NCBI GenBank assembly: GCA_930986645.1
Contig: CAKNJS010000004.1
Location: forward strand, 1 to 64,000
DNA length: 64,000 bases
Direction: 5' to 3'
DNA from: an uncultured Lachnoclostridium sp.
Lineage (GTDB): Bacteria; Bacillota; Clostridia; Lachnospirales; Lachnospiraceae
Translations under genes and position numbers: made by a program
Shown here: piece by piece, positions 1-8,735 of the stretch
How the letters are laid out: every line of letters starts with the position of its first letter
How positions within the stretch are numbered: position 1 is the first letter of the stretch
The notes under the pieces: model-generated
What the model saw: only the letters and a program-made list of their open reading frames with translations
Database searches by the model: none
Told to the model about the DNA's origin: nothing

Positions 1-67
1 GGGTAATTCCTTACTGGCTGTAAGGGGTATTAACCATAAATATATTGTAGTAGGAAGGAAGACTTAT

Positions 68-550
68 ATGAGAATAAGGAATGCATTATTGGAAGATCTT
101 GATAATATTACTTTACTGGAAGCAGCCTGCTTTCCGGCGGCAGAGGCGGGCAGCCGGGAGGATTTTGAAAAACGTCTGAAGGTATTTCCCAAGCACTTCT
201 GGGTAATAGAAGAGGACGGCAGGATCGTCAGCATGGTAAATGGCATGACGATAAATGAAAGAGACTTGAAAGATATTATGTTTGAGGACGCTTCTCTTCA
301 CAATGAAGCGGGAGACTGGCAGATGATCTTCGGCGTTGCAACGCATCCGGATTATCAGGGAAGAGGATATATGGATTGCCTGATGCGTCACGTGATCGAA
401 GATACCCGGAAGCAGAACAGAAAGGGGCTTGTCCTGACATGCAAGGACAGGCTGATACCGTTTTATGAGCGGTTTGGATTTGTCAGTGAAGGGCGGTCTG
501 AATCTGCACATGGCGGGGCAGTGTGGTATCAGATGAGGCTGGAATTATAG
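68..550 (+). CDS. GNAT-family N-acetyltransferase
   Basis: A 160-residue single-domain protein of the GNAT fold, which moves an acetyl group from acetyl-CoA to an amine. The acetyl-CoA loop is visible at about residues 95-110 as GVATHPDYQGRGYM (the Q-x-x-G-x-G/A signature), and the C-terminal part has the usual PFYERFGF strand-helix. The closing SAHGGAVWYQM stretch resembles GNATs annotated as arylalkylamine/serotonin N-acetyltransferase-like, but the substrate cannot be read from sequence. An AGGAAGGA ribosome binding site lies about 8 bases before the ATG. The gene stands alone, convergent with aroB. Fold certain, substrate unknown. Confidence 0.88.
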   Translation: MRIRNALLEDLDNITLLEAACFPAAEAGSREDFEKRLKVFPKHFWVIEEDGRIVSMVNGMTINERDLKDIMFEDASLHNEAGDWQMIFGVATHPDYQGRGYMDCLMRHVIEDTRKQNRKGLVLTCKDRLIPFYERFGFVSEGRSESAHGGAVWYQMRLEL

Positions 551-588
551 CATAAATAAAGATTATCCTCATTCGAAATGACCTTTAC

Positions 589-615
589 CTGCCCGGTCTT
601 GAATCGGCCGGGCAG
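589..615. terminator. Hairpin between the GNAT gene and aroB
   Basis: A perfect 8-bp stem (CTGCCCGG at 589-596, CCGGGCAG at 608-615) lies between two convergent genes. Neither side has a strong T-run, so it is a plausible but weak bidirectional terminator. Confidence 0.4.
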
Positions 616-624
616 CGGCTTGTA

Positions 625-1680
625 TTATATCGTTCTGTCATCTTTAAAAAATGAAATATCCGTCGGGTAGACATAACTGTTTCCGATTTCTTTTAAAAGT
701 ACAACATTCAGATGACCGTTCAGGTTTTTCTTATCAAGTGTAATGGCTTTTGTCAGATCAGTAAGCGGAAGTCCGCAGGCAGAAGGAAGCCCGTATATTT
801 CGAGCGCATTTCTGATTCTGCCAGCACTGCCGGAAGCAGTGAGCCCTTTTTCTTCAGCTAAGCGTGTGATCTGATACATACCGATGCCCACGGCTTCCCC
901 GTGGCTTTCCCGCTCGTAATTATAATACTGTTCGATTGTGTGGGCAAGTGTGTGTCCGAAGTTCAAAAGCATTCGTTCGCCGGTATCGAACTGATCCGCT
1001 TCTACCACGATCCGTTTGATATCCACACATCTGGCAATAATCTCCGGCAGTTCGGACTTCAGGTCCTCAAAGGAACTGTGGGAACAGAGCCTGTCAAAAA
1101 GGGTCGCGTCTTTGATACAGCCGTATTTGATAACTTCTCCCATGCCGTCTTTAATAAAATGCCCGGAAAGCGTGTTGAGAACTTCGGGATCGATCAGTAC
1201 CATTTTCGGCTGGAAGAAGGCACCTATGAGATTTTTCCCCTGAGGAAGGTCTACGGCCACTTTACCGCCTACGGAAGAATCCACCTGAGCCAGCAGGGAA
1301 GTCGGAATCTGTACCAGTTTTACGCCACGCAGATAGCTTGAGGCGGCAAATCCCGCAAGATCACCGATCACCCCGCCGCCGAGTGCGATGACGAGATCGC
1401 TCCTCGAAAGCTTGGCATCGAGCATAGCTGTATAGATTTCCGGTAAAGACTGAAAACTTTTGGTCGGTTCGCCGTGGGGGAGTACAAGGGAATGACACTC
1501 GTATTCTTTAAGCGAATCTATGACCTTCTGTCCGTACAGCGGAAATACATTGTCATCGGAGATGATCATGATTTTCTGCCCTTTAAATATCTGGGAAATA
1601 TATTCTCCGGCGTTTTTGATAATTCCGGAATCAATATAAATGGGATAAGAATTTTTACCTAAATTAACTGTTAATTTCAT
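625..1680 (-). CDS. aroB: 3-dehydroquinate synthase
   Basis: Converts DAHP to 3-dehydroquinate, step two of the shikimate pathway, using NAD and a divalent metal in the cytoplasm. The 351-residue length is normal for the family. Visible signatures are GGGVIGD (NAD loop, near residue 100), QIPTSLLAQVDSSVGGK, and the metal ligands: Glu of GMGEVIKYG, His of NFGHTLAH and His of SHGEAVGIGM. It follows aroF on the same strand with a 39-base gap carrying an AGGAGTGAT ribosome binding site, so the two early shikimate enzymes form an operon. Nothing unusual in sequence. Confidence 0.97.
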   Translation of the reverse strand: MKLTVNLGKNSYPIYIDSGIIKNAGEYISQIFKGQKIMIISDDNVFPLYGQKVIDSLKEYECHSLVLPHGEPTKSFQSLPEIYTAMLDAKLSRSDLVIALGGGVIGDLAGFAASSYLRGVKLVQIPTSLLAQVDSSVGGKVAVDLPQGKNLIGAFFQPKMVLIDPEVLNTLSGHFIKDGMGEVIKYGCIKDATLFDRLCSHSSFEDLKSELPEIIARCVDIKRIVVEADQFDTGERMLLNFGHTLAHTIEQYYNYERESHGEAVGIGMYQITRLAEEKGLTASGSAGRIRNALEIYGLPSACGLPLTDLTKAITLDKKNLNGHLNVVLLKEIGNSYVYPTDISFFKDDRTI

Positions 1681-1719
1681 GAAATATCACTCCTTGCAGA
1701 TATCATTCTTTTGGATGAA

Positions 1720-2733
1720 TTAAAGAATTTTTCCGACTACTTCTGCAATCTGTTTTACCTGCTGAAGCAGTGTGTCGTATTTCTCCGGCTTAAGGGACTG
1801 TGCTCCGTCGCACAGTGCGCATTCCGGATTATTGTGTACTTCGATCATAAGTCCGTCGGCTCCGGCTGCGACGGCTGCTTTTGCCATCGGTTCTACAAGC
1901 CACCATTTACCTCCTGCATGGCTTGGGTCTACAACTACCGGAAGATGAGTTTTCTTGTGCAGCACCGGAATGCTCTGGAGATCGAGGGTATTTCTGGTGA
2001 ATGATTCAAAGGTACGGATCCCCCGCTCGCAGAGGATGACATTTTCATTTCCGGATGCCATAATGTATTCCGCCGACATGATCCATTCTTCATATGTGGC
2101 ATTCAGTCCGCGCTTTAACAGGATCGGACGGTCGAGCTGTCCCAGCTGTTTGAGGAGGTCGAAGTTCTGCATATTGCGCGCTCCGATCTGGATCAGGTCT
2201 ACCTTTTCATTGAAAATATCCAGATACTGGGGCGACATCAGTTCTGTGACAATGGGCAGTCCTGTTTCTTCCCTGACTGCACAGAGAATCTCAAGCCCTT
2301 CAAGACCAAGCCCCTGAAAAGAATAAGGACTTGTGCGGGGTTTGAAAGCGCCTCCTCGGAGCATGCTGGCTCCGGAAGCTTTGACAGCTTTTGCCACTTC
2401 AAGAACCTGATCGAAGGATTCTACCGAGCAAGGCCCTGCGATCAGCCCCATATGCCCGCCGCCGAATTTGACTCCGGATACGTCGATAACAGAATCTTCC
2501 GGATGAAACGCACGGTTAGCCAGCTTGTACGGCTCCTGTACGTGCATAACCTTGTCCACAGAGCTGTCCACTTCAAAGAGACGGGGATCGATCAGTGTGG
2601 TATCCCCGATACATCCGATAATTGTCATCTCGGTGCCGCGCACTATATGAGTGTCTAGTCCGCGGCTTTTCACAAGGTTTTCAACGCGGGTGATATTTTC
2701 TTCTGATGTATGTGGTTTTAATACAATAATCAT
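1720..2733 (-). CDS. aroF: 3-deoxy-7-phosphoheptulonate (DAHP) synthase, type I-beta
   Basis: Condenses phosphoenolpyruvate with erythrose 4-phosphate, the committed step of aromatic amino acid synthesis. The protein has 337 residues. Residues 1-70 form a ferredoxin-like regulatory domain (MIIVLKPHTSEENI start), the arrangement of the Thermotoga-type I-beta enzymes, where this domain mediates tyrosine or phenylalanine feedback. The TIM-barrel follows with GPCSVES, LRGGAFKPRTSPYSFQG, QIGARNMQNF, LLKRG and VVDPSHAGG, including the conserved metal and substrate residues. GGAGGAAAA precedes the ATG. First gene of an aroF-aroB operon with a strong promoter about 155 bases upstream. The effector is not predictable from sequence. 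Confidence 0.96.
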   Translation of the reverse strand: MIIVLKPHTSEENITRVENLVKSRGLDTHIVRGTEMTIIGCIGDTTLIDPRLFEVDSSVDKVMHVQEPYKLANRAFHPEDSVIDVSGVKFGGGHMGLIAGPCSVESFDQVLEVAKAVKASGASMLRGGAFKPRTSPYSFQGLGLEGLEILCAVREETGLPIVTELMSPQYLDIFNEKVDLIQIGARNMQNFDLLKQLGQLDRPILLKRGLNATYEEWIMSAEYIMASGNENVILCERGIRTFESFTRNTLDLQSIPVLHKKTHLPVVVDPSHAGGKWWLVEPMAKAAVAAGADGLMIEVHNNPECALCDGAQSLKPEKYDTLLQQVKQIAEVVGKIL

Positions 2734-2894
2734 TCTTGCTTTTCCTCCAGATTCATTTATAATAGAAAAGTATTTTTAGAATTGATATGAAGCCGGGCTG
2801 TAAAGAATATTTTTATCTGCTGCAGCAAAGAAGCAAAATGCCCGGTAACTTCGCACTGTAAAATTTTAGCTGTTTAAAGTGCAAAACCAATAGT

Positions 2895-2923
2895 ATCATA
2901 AAACATAGACATAAGAATGTCAA
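2895..2923 (-). promoter_or_regulatory. Sigma-A promoter of aroF-aroB
   Basis: On the minus strand TTGACA (2918-2923) is followed after exactly 17 bases by TATGAT (2895-2900), a near-consensus sigma-A promoter. Transcription would start near 2888 and leave a leader of about 155 bases. The leader contains two possible short stems (GCACT/AGTGC and CCGGGC/GCCCGG). I saw no T-box sequence and no obvious leader peptide. Confidence 0.75.
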
Positions 2924-3003
2924 CAAATTTTCAGAGAAAGGAGCAGCAGTTTTGTCCGCCCGATTCCAGGACGCAGAACTGCGGCGGAAAGGAAATATAC
3001 AGC

Positions 3004-3369
3004 ATGAAAATTATCAAACAGATCGGGATCATTTTTACCGTATGCTGGCTGAGTATTCTGGTGGAGAAGGCACTGCCTTTTTCCTTCCCGGCAAGTGTTA
3101 TCGGCATGATCCTCTTATTCCTCTGTCTGCTTACGGGAGTACTAAAGATCGAACATATTCAGGAGAAAGCAGATTTCCTTTTGGAAAACATGGCGTTTTT
3201 CTTCGTGCCGGCAGGTGTAAGTATTATTAATTACTTTGATGTATTGAAGGACACGTGGCTGCAGCTTGTTATTATCTGCGTGATCTCCACAGTAATCACG
3301 TTTGCTGTTACTGCGTGGAGCGTTAAACTGGCGGTACGTCTGATGGGGAGGAGAAGAGACAATGAATGA
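3004..3369 (+). CDS. CidA/LrgA-family holin-like membrane protein
   Basis: A 121-residue integral membrane protein of the CidA/LrgA family with about four hydrophobic helices (residues 5-25, 30-48, 62-85, 90-112) and a short basic C-terminus. In staphylococci these proteins modulate murein hydrolase export and autolysis; in Bacillus and plants related pairs export pyruvate or glycolate. The ATG at 3004 is preferred over an in-frame upstream start because AAAGGAAA lies just before it and the upstream residues are polar and unlike the family. It overlaps the next gene by 8 bases, so the two are translationally coupled, as is usual for Lrg pairs. Confidence 0.85.
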   Translation: MKIIKQIGIIFTVCWLSILVEKALPFSFPASVIGMILLFLCLLTGVLKIEHIQEKADFLLENMAFFFVPAGVSIINYFDVLKDTWLQLVIICVISTVITFAVTAWSVKLAVRLMGRRRDNE

Positions 3370-4042
3370 GATTTTTGCATCGCCTTATTTCGGGGCAGCC
3401 TTAAGTGTGATTGCGTTCGGAATCGGGGTTAGACTGAATCGGAAATTCAAAACTCCGTTCTGTAATCCGCTGATCATCGCCATTGTGCTTGTCTCAGCAG
3501 TCCTTCTCATCTTCAAGATTCCCTATGAATCTTATAATAAGGGAGGAGAGATTATCAATATGTTTCTGGCACCGGCCACAGCCTGTCTGGCCGTGGCAGT
3601 GTATACGAAACTGCAGATCCTGAAACAGTACTGGCTTCCGATCCTTACAGGATGCGCTGCAGGTTCGGCAGCATCCATGGGAAGTGTGTATCTGCTCTGC
3701 AGGCTTTTCGGATTAAATGAAAGCCTGAGTGTCTCACTGATCCCAAAATCTGTGACAACACCTATTGCTGTCAGTATTGCGGAGCCGGCGGGCGGCATGG
3801 TGCCGATCACGGTCGCAGCGGTGATATTTACGGGAATTCTGGGAGGCGTCTTTGCGCCCCTTCTGATACGTCTGTTCCGCGTGTCTGATCCGGTGGCAGC
3901 AGGTCTTGCGATCGGGGCATCCAGCCATGCTGTGGGAACGTCCAAAGCTATAGAACTCGGAGAAGTAGAGGGCGCCATGAGCGGTCTTGCTATCGGAATC
4001 TGCGGAATTATTACAGTGTTGTTTTCGATGTTGGTGCTGTAA
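3362..4042 (+). CDS. LrgB/CidB-family membrane protein
   Basis: A 226-residue polytopic protein of the LrgB family, the partner of the CidA/LrgA protein just upstream. Conserved stretches are seen around KSVTTPIAVSIAEPAGG and ASSHAVGTSKAIELGEVEGA, both hallmarks of LrgB. The start overlaps the upstream gene by 8 bases and lies after GGGGAGGAGAAG. The pair probably forms one membrane complex that exports a small organic acid or controls autolysis; sequence alone does not decide which. No LytSR regulator is adjacent. Confidence 0.88.
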   Translation: MNEIFASPYFGAALSVIAFGIGVRLNRKFKTPFCNPLIIAIVLVSAVLLIFKIPYESYNKGGEIINMFLAPATACLAVAVYTKLQILKQYWLPILTGCAAGSAASMGSVYLLCRLFGLNESLSVSLIPKSVTTPIAVSIAEPAGGMVPITVAAVIFTGILGGVFAPLLIRLFRVSDPVAAGLAIGASSHAVGTSKAIELGEVEGAMSGLAIGICGIITVLFSMLVL

Positions 4043-4096
4043 CAAACTTTCCGTGCGGATGGTTTTCGCGGATTGGGTTATAAGGAGTGAGAAAGA

Positions 4097-5686
4097 ATGA
4101 AGAAAGATACGTCACATACACTGAAACGGGCACAGCGGTTCCCTGTTATTTTGATCGGAGAGGGACTGCTGGTGGGAGCGGTCTCGGGAGTGATCGTCAT
4201 GCTCTACCGCATTGCCCTTACTTATGCAGGAGACTGGCTGAATGAAATACTTAGCTGCATCAAGGGACATCCGTTTCGGATCGCGGTCTGGTTTGCCGTG
4301 CTGATTCTGCTGGCGGTGATCGTGGGACGGCTGGTAAAGTGGGAACCTATGATCTCGGGCAGCGGTATCCCTCAGGTGGAAGGTGAAGTATTGGGAAAAC
4401 TCACCCAGAACTGGAAAAGAGTCCTCCCTGCAAAATTTATCGGAGGCTTTCTCTGCCTCTTCGGCGGACTGTCACTAGGAAGAGAAGGCCCGTCAATTCA
4501 GCTCGGGGCTATGGGAGGACAGGGAATTTCAAGACTTCTTGACCGTGGAAAGACAGAGGAGAGATATCTCATGACATGCGGTGCGAGCGCGGGACTTGCA
4601 GCCGCTTTTCATGCCCCTATGGCGGGGATGATGTTTGCGCTTGAGGAGATCCACAAAGGCTTTTCCGTAAGCCTGCTTATCTCTGTAATGACTTCTTCGG
4701 TAACAGCGGATTACATCTGTTCCCATATCATGGGGCTCGATCCTGTTTTTCAGTTCAGACTGGAGCACGTACTGCCCCAGAACTATTACTGGACGCTTTT
4801 GATTCTCGGAGTTCTGCTCGGACTGCTTGGTGCTTTTTATAATAAGGTGATGTTAAAGGCACAGGAACTTTATAAGAAACCGGAATGTCTGAATGAGACG
4901 ACAAGACTCGTGATCGCGTTCCTTGCGGCAGGAATCCTCGGGCTTTTCATGCCATCTGTGCTGGGCAGCGGCGGAAACCTGATCGTATCTCTTACGGACG
5001 GAGAGATGGTTTTGCAGGTTGTGCTTCTGACATTTGTGGTGAAATTTCTGTTTTCGGCTGTCAGTTTCGGCTCCGGTGCGCCGGGCGGCATCTTTTTTCC
5101 GCTTCTGATTCTGGGCGCCCTGATCGGCGGGGCGTTTGCCATGGCAGGGGTGGAGCTCTTCGGTATGGATCCGGCATATATCAATAATTTCGTTCTGCTT
5201 TCTATGGCGGGATTCTTTACTGCAATCGTAAGAGCTCCCATTACAGGGATTATCCTGCTTTTTGAAATGTCCGGCTCTGTAAGCCAGATGCTTTCTCTCG
5301 CAGTGGTTTCCGTTGCAGCATATATTACAGCTGCACTGTTGCGCTCAGAACCAATCTACGAGAGTCTGCTGAACCGTCTTCTGGCAGGACAGAAGAAAGA
5401 GGAAGGAACGGCAGGCAGCAGAATGCGGACTTCCGGGGCAGGCGGACAGAAAGTATTGAGCGAATTTGTTATCATGAGCGGATCAGTGCTGGAGGGGCGC
5501 ACCGTGATGGAAATCCACTGGCCGCACAACTGCCTCCTTGTTGCGCTGGAACGCGACGGAGCGGAACTGATCCCCCGTGGAAAGACAAGGCTTATGGCAG
5601 GGGACCGGCTGACCGTGATGACAGATGAGCGGGATGCAGGATATATACATGACAAATTGGAAAACTTATGCTATACTTCATTTTAG
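4097..5686 (+). CDS. ClC-family chloride/proton antiporter with C-terminal RCK_C domain
   Basis: A 529-residue ClC protein. The chloride-coordinating motifs are present in order: GSGIPQVEG (near residue 93), GREGPSIQLGAMGG with the gating glutamate (near 130), and GSGAPGGIFFP (near 328). The FALEEIHKGF stretch keeps the internal proton glutamate of ClcA-type exchangers, so proton-coupled antiport is more likely than a channel. Residues 450-529 form a TrkA-C/RCK_C ligand domain, replacing the CBS pair found in many ClCs. This tail suggests gating by a small ligand. The gene sits 25 bases before pyrH, whose promoter lies inside its 3' end. Confidence 0.9.
   Translation: MKKDTSHTLKRAQRFPVILIGEGLLVGAVSGVIVMLYRIALTYAGDWLNEILSCIKGHPFRIAVWFAVLILLAVIVGRLVKWEPMISGSGIPQVEGEVLGKLTQNWKRVLPAKFIGGFLCLFGGLSLGREGPSIQLGAMGGQGISRLLDRGKTEERYLMTCGASAGLAAAFHAPMAGMMFALEEIHKGFSVSLLISVMTSSVTADYICSHIMGLDPVFQFRLEHVLPQNYYWTLLILGVLLGLLGAFYNKVMLKAQELYKKPECLNETTRLVIAFLAAGILGLFMPSVLGSGGNLIVSLTDGEMVLQVVLLTFVVKFLFSAVSFGSGAPGGIFFPLLILGALIGGAFAMAGVELFGMDPAYINNFVLLSMAGFFTAIVRAPITGIILLFEMSGSVSQMLSLAVVSVAAYITAALLRSEPIYESLLNRLLAGQKKEEGTAGSRMRTSGAGGQKVLSEFVIMSGSVLEGRTVMEIHWPHNCLLVALERDGAELIPRGKTRLMAGDRLTVMTDERDAGYIHDKLENLCYTSF
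5649..5677 (+). promoter_or_regulatory. Promoter of the pyrH operon, inside the ClC gene
   Basis: ATGACA (5649-5654) and TATACT (5672-5677) are separated by 17 bases, each five of six matches to the sigma-A consensus. Transcription would start near 5684, about 28 bases before the pyrH ATG. The promoter overlaps the last codons of the ClC gene. Confidence 0.55.
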
Positions 5687-5711
5687 CAGACAAATCAAAG
5701 GAGCTTATTAT

Positions 5712-6407
5712 ATGAAAAGAGTATTACTAAAGCTGAGCGGGGAGGCACTCGCAGGTGATAAAAAGACAGGACTTGACGAGGCAACCTGCATCGGCGTGGC
5801 TGAACAGGTGAAGAAGCTTGTTGACGACGGGATTCAGGTGGCAATCGTGACAGGTGGCGGCAACTTCTGGAGAGGCCGTACAAGTGAGACGATTGACCGG
5901 ACAAAAGCTGACCAGATCGGCATGCTTGCAACTGTGATGAACTGTATTTATGTATCTGAGATTTTCAGATACGCAGGAATGAAGACAGAAGTTTTCACAC
6001 CTTTTGTATGCGGAGCATTTACGTCCCTGTTTTCAAAAGATGCGGCAGTTGAGGCTCTCGAGGCTGGGAAGGTGATCTTCTTTGCGGGCGGTACGGGACA
6101 TCCGTATTTCTCAACAGATACAGGCGCTGTTCTGCGGGCGATTGAGATTGAAGCGGATGCCATGCTTCTGGCAAAAGCTATTGACGGAATTTATGACAGC
6201 GATCCGAAGGTCAATCCGAATGCTGTCAAGTATGATGAGATTTCAATTCAGGAAGTGATCGACAAGAAACTCGCGGCAGTAGATCTTACGGCATCGATCC
6301 TCTGTCTGGAAAATAAGATGCCGATGCTCGTTTTCGGGCTGGGTGAAGAAAACAGCATCGTAGAGACGATGAGCGGTAATTTTACCGGAACAAAAGTAAC
6401 AGTTTAG
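5712..6407 (+). CDS. pyrH: UMP kinase
   Basis: Phosphorylates UMP to UDP with ATP in the cytoplasm; bacterial hexameric amino-acid-kinase fold. The protein has 231 residues from the ATG at 5712, giving the typical MKRVLLKLSGEAL start; in-frame codons further upstream belong to the ClC gene region. Signatures seen are KLSGEAL, IVTGGGNFWRG, FFAGGTGHPYFSTDTGA and the AIDGIYDSDPK stretch. AAAGGAG precedes the start. It begins the conserved pyrH-frr-uppS-cdsA-dxr-rseP block and is 12 bases from frr. Confidence 0.97.
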   Translation: MKRVLLKLSGEALAGDKKTGLDEATCIGVAEQVKKLVDDGIQVAIVTGGGNFWRGRTSETIDRTKADQIGMLATVMNCIYVSEIFRYAGMKTEVFTPFVCGAFTSLFSKDAAVEALEAGKVIFFAGGTGHPYFSTDTGAVLRAIEIEADAMLLAKAIDGIYDSDPKVNPNAVKYDEISIQEVIDKKLAAVDLTASILCLENKMPMLVFGLGEENSIVETMSGNFTGTKVTV

Positions 6408-6419
6408 GAGGATTTCACC

Positions 6420-6971
6420 ATGAATGAAAAAGTAGCTGTGTATGACACAAAAATGACAAAGACCATCAACAATCTCGACAGCGAGCTGGCTGCAATCCGT
6501 GCAGGACGTGCCAATCCGCATGTGCTGGACAAGCTGACCGTTGACTATTACGGAGCACCGACGCCGATCCAGCAGGTGGCTAACGTATCTGTCCCGGAGG
6601 CGAGGATGATCCAGATCCAGCCATGGGAGAAGAGCTTGTTAAAGGCAATCGAGAAAGCAATCCTTACTTCGGATATCGGCATCAATCCGACAAATGACGG
6701 TTCTTCTATCCGCCTTGTATTTCCGGAACTTACAGAGGAGCGGAGAAAAGAACTGGCAAAAGATGTGAAGAAGAAAGGCGAGGCTGCAAAAGTAGCTGTC
6801 CGCAACATCCGCAGAGACGGGAATGTAGTGTTTAAGAAGCTGAAAGGCAGCGAGATTTCCGAGGACGGAATCAAAGATCTTGAGGACGAACTTCAGAAGA
6901 TCACAGACAAATATATTACAAAGATCGATAAAATGGTCGAGGCAAAATCAAAAGAAATTATGACGGTATAG
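6420..6971 (+). CDS. frr: Ribosome recycling factor
   Basis: Works with EF-G to split the post-termination ribosome. The 183-residue length is standard. The three-helix bundle is recognisable: the N-terminal helix ([20 protein letters not shown]), [28 protein letters not shown], and [40 protein letters not shown] lies just before the ATG. It is the second gene of the pyrH operon; the next gene, uppS, is separated by an unusually structured 191-base gap. Confidence 0.98.
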   Translation: MNEKVAVYDTKMTKTINNLDSELAAIRAGRANPHVLDKLTVDYYGAPTPIQQVANVSVPEARMIQIQPWEKSLLKAIEKAILTSDIGINPTNDGSSIRLVFPELTEERRKELAKDVKKKGEAAKVAVRNIRRDGNVVFKKLKGSEISEDGIKDLEDELQKITDKYITKIDKMVEAKSKEIMTV

Positions 6972-6979
6972 GAATATAA

Positions 6980-7092
6980 TTCCCGTATAGGGAGAAACCC
7001 GCATTCCCCGCCAGCATAAGCAGTCCCAGCACGGAGTGCGCATGGGGCGGGCACGGGTGAGAACTGCAAGCACGGAGAACTATATCGGGAAG
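6980..7092 (+). other. Structured intergenic segment between frr and uppS, candidate RNA element
   Basis: This GC-rich segment has a long-range pairing (TCCCGTATAG at 6981-6990 with CTATATCGGGA at 7080-7090, one bulge) enclosing further possible stems: GGG/CCC at 6990-7000, CCCGCC (7007-7012) with GGCGGG (7046-7051), GCAC/GTGC around 7029, and GCAGT (7020-7024) with ACTGC (7063-7067). The last and the CCCGCC stem cross, so they would be exclusive or form a pseudoknot. GCACGG recurs three times. I recognise no known riboswitch class. It is followed by a 10-bp hairpin just before uppS. Confidence 0.35.
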
Positions 7093-7097
7093 TTAAG

Positions 7098-7126
7098 AAG
7101 GGGGCTTTGAAGTTTAAGCCCCCTTT
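7098..7126 (+). terminator. Hairpin upstream of uppS (terminator or attenuator)
   Basis: AAGGGGGCTT (7098-7107) pairs with AAGCCCCCTT (7116-7125) across an 8-base loop. Only three T bases follow, so termination may be partial, which would suit read-through within the operon. Confidence 0.5.
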
Positions 7127-7162
7127 ACAGCGTATATAATAATAAAGTGAGAGGAAGAGAAT

Positions 7163-7870
7163 ATGAAAATACCTCAGCATATTGCGATCATACTAGACGG
7201 CAACGGCCGCTGGGCAAAGTCAAAGGGAATGCCCCGCAATTACGGCCACGCGCAGGGAAGCAAAAATGTAGAGCGTATCTGTGAAGAGGCATGGCGCATG
7301 GGGATTAAATATCTGACGGTCTATGCATTTTCCACGGAAAACTGGAACAGGCCGGACAGCGAGGTGGCAGCTCTTATGACGCTTCTTCGCAATTATATGA
7401 AGACCTGCTTGAAAACAGCGGCTAAGAATGATATGAAGATCCGCGTGATCGGTGATATCGAGCCGCTGGACGATGATATTATGAACAGGATCAGAGAGCT
7501 GGAGGCAGCTACAGTGAATAACGGCGGACTGAATTTTACCATCGCTCTGAATTACGGCAGCAGGGACGAACTTACAAGGGCGGCGCGCAGGATGGCTCAG
7601 GACTGTGCGGACGGAAAGCTGAAAGCAGATGAGATCGATGAAGAAGTATTTGAATCTTATCTTGATACACACGGTATTCCGGATCCGGATCTGATGATCC
7701 GCACCAGCGGAGAGCAGAGACTGTCCAATTATCTTCTGTGGCAGCTTGCTTACTCGGAGTTTTATTTTACAGATGTTCCGTGGCCGGATTTTACGAAAGA
7801 AGAGCTTGCAAAGGCTGTTGAGGAATACAACCACAGACATAGAAGATTCGGTGGAGTAGAGGAGGCGTAA
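7163..7870 (+). CDS. uppS: Undecaprenyl-diphosphate synthase (isoprenyl transferase)
   Basis: Makes the C55 lipid carrier for cell wall synthesis by cis-condensation of isopentenyl diphosphate onto farnesyl diphosphate. The 235-residue protein shows the cis-prenyltransferase signatures HIAIILDGNGRWAKSKG with the catalytic Asp, VYAFSTENWNRP, and the C-terminal RTSGEQRLSNYLLWQLAYSE. GAGAGGAAGAG precedes the ATG. It is followed by cdsA after 5 bases. The structured segment upstream makes independent control possible. Confidence 0.97.
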   Translation: MKIPQHIAIILDGNGRWAKSKGMPRNYGHAQGSKNVERICEEAWRMGIKYLTVYAFSTENWNRPDSEVAALMTLLRNYMKTCLKTAAKNDMKIRVIGDIEPLDDDIMNRIRELEAATVNNGGLNFTIALNYGSRDELTRAARRMAQDCADGKLKADEIDEEVFESYLDTHGIPDPDLMIRTSGEQRLSNYLLWQLAYSEFYFTDVPWPDFTKEELAKAVEEYNHRHRRFGGVEEA

Positions 7871-7875
7871 GGTTT

Positions 7876-8688
7876 ATGTTCAGAACAAGACTGTTGAGTG
7901 GAATCCTTTTGATGGCCATTGCGCTCGTGACCCTGATCAGAGGAGGAGATCTGCTTTTCTTTGTCCTGCTGATCATCAGTCTGATCGGTATGACAGAGCT
8001 TTATAAAGTATTCGGAATCGAGAAGAAACCGCCGGGCACGGCCGGCTATATAGCGACGATCATATATTATGCGCTTCTGTACTTTGAAGAGCAGCTTCCG
8101 GGAGATAAGATGACATGGTTTATGATGCTGTTCATGGCATTTTTAATCTGTGAGATGGCGGCCCTTGTATTAGCTTATCCGAAATATAATACACAGCAGA
8201 TTTTTGCTTCATTTTTCGGATTCTTTTATGTGACAGTAATGCTGTCTTACATTTACCAGACGAGGCTTCTTGCGGGAGGCATCTTTACAGTATGGCTTGT
8301 CTTTGTGTGCTCATGGGGATGCGATACGTGCGCATACTGTGTGGGCATGCTGATCGGAAAGCACAAGATGGCTCCGGTCTTAAGCCCGAAGAAATCCGTA
8401 GAAGGCGGTATCGGCGGGATTCTGGGAGCTGCGCTTATCGGTGTGCTCTACGCACTGGCGATCAATCACTGGGGTAATGCGGGGGCAGATGTTCTTTCTT
8501 ATGCCATCATCGGGGCTGCCGGCGGGGCAATCTCCCAGATCGGGGATCTTGCCGCATCTGCCATTAAGCGTTATCACAATATCAAAGATTACGGAAAACT
8601 GATCCCCGGACACGGCGGAATCCTTGACCGCTTTGACAGTGTCATTTTCACGGCACCGATCATATATTATCTTGCCATCCTTCTGTAA
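7876..8688 (+). CDS. cdsA: Phosphatidate cytidylyltransferase
   Basis: Converts phosphatidic acid and CTP to CDP-diacylglycerol, the precursor of membrane phospholipids. The 270-residue protein has about seven hydrophobic segments, and the C-terminal signature (KRYHNIKDYGKLIPGHGGIL, then DRFDSV) is intact, including the metal-binding Asp residues. SPKKSVEGGIGG is the conserved cytoplasmic loop. It starts 5 bases after uppS and belongs to the same operon. Confidence 0.96.
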   Translation: MFRTRLLSGILLMAIALVTLIRGGDLLFFVLLIISLIGMTELYKVFGIEKKPPGTAGYIATIIYYALLYFEEQLPGDKMTWFMMLFMAFLICEMAALVLAYPKYNTQQIFASFFGFFYVTVMLSYIYQTRLLAGGIFTVWLVFVCSWGCDTCAYCVGMLIGKHKMAPVLSPKKSVEGGIGGILGAALIGVLYALAINHWGNAGADVLSYAIIGAAGGAISQIGDLAASAIKRYHNIKDYGKLIPGHGGILDRFDSVIFTAPIIYYLAILL

Positions 8689-8735
8689 ATGAAAACGGCA
8701 CAGGGTGAACTGTTACGAAAATGAGGTTAGAACAG

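Noticed and set aside
2734-2890. T-box or amino acid attenuator in the aroF leader
   Set aside because: No T-box motif and no aromatic-rich leader peptide; only weak short stems. Left as part of the promoter note.
3004-5686. A dedicated operon of LrgA, LrgB and ClC
   Set aside because: The ClC gene begins 54 bases after lrgB, with its own site, and no functional link is known to me, so co-operation is not claimed.
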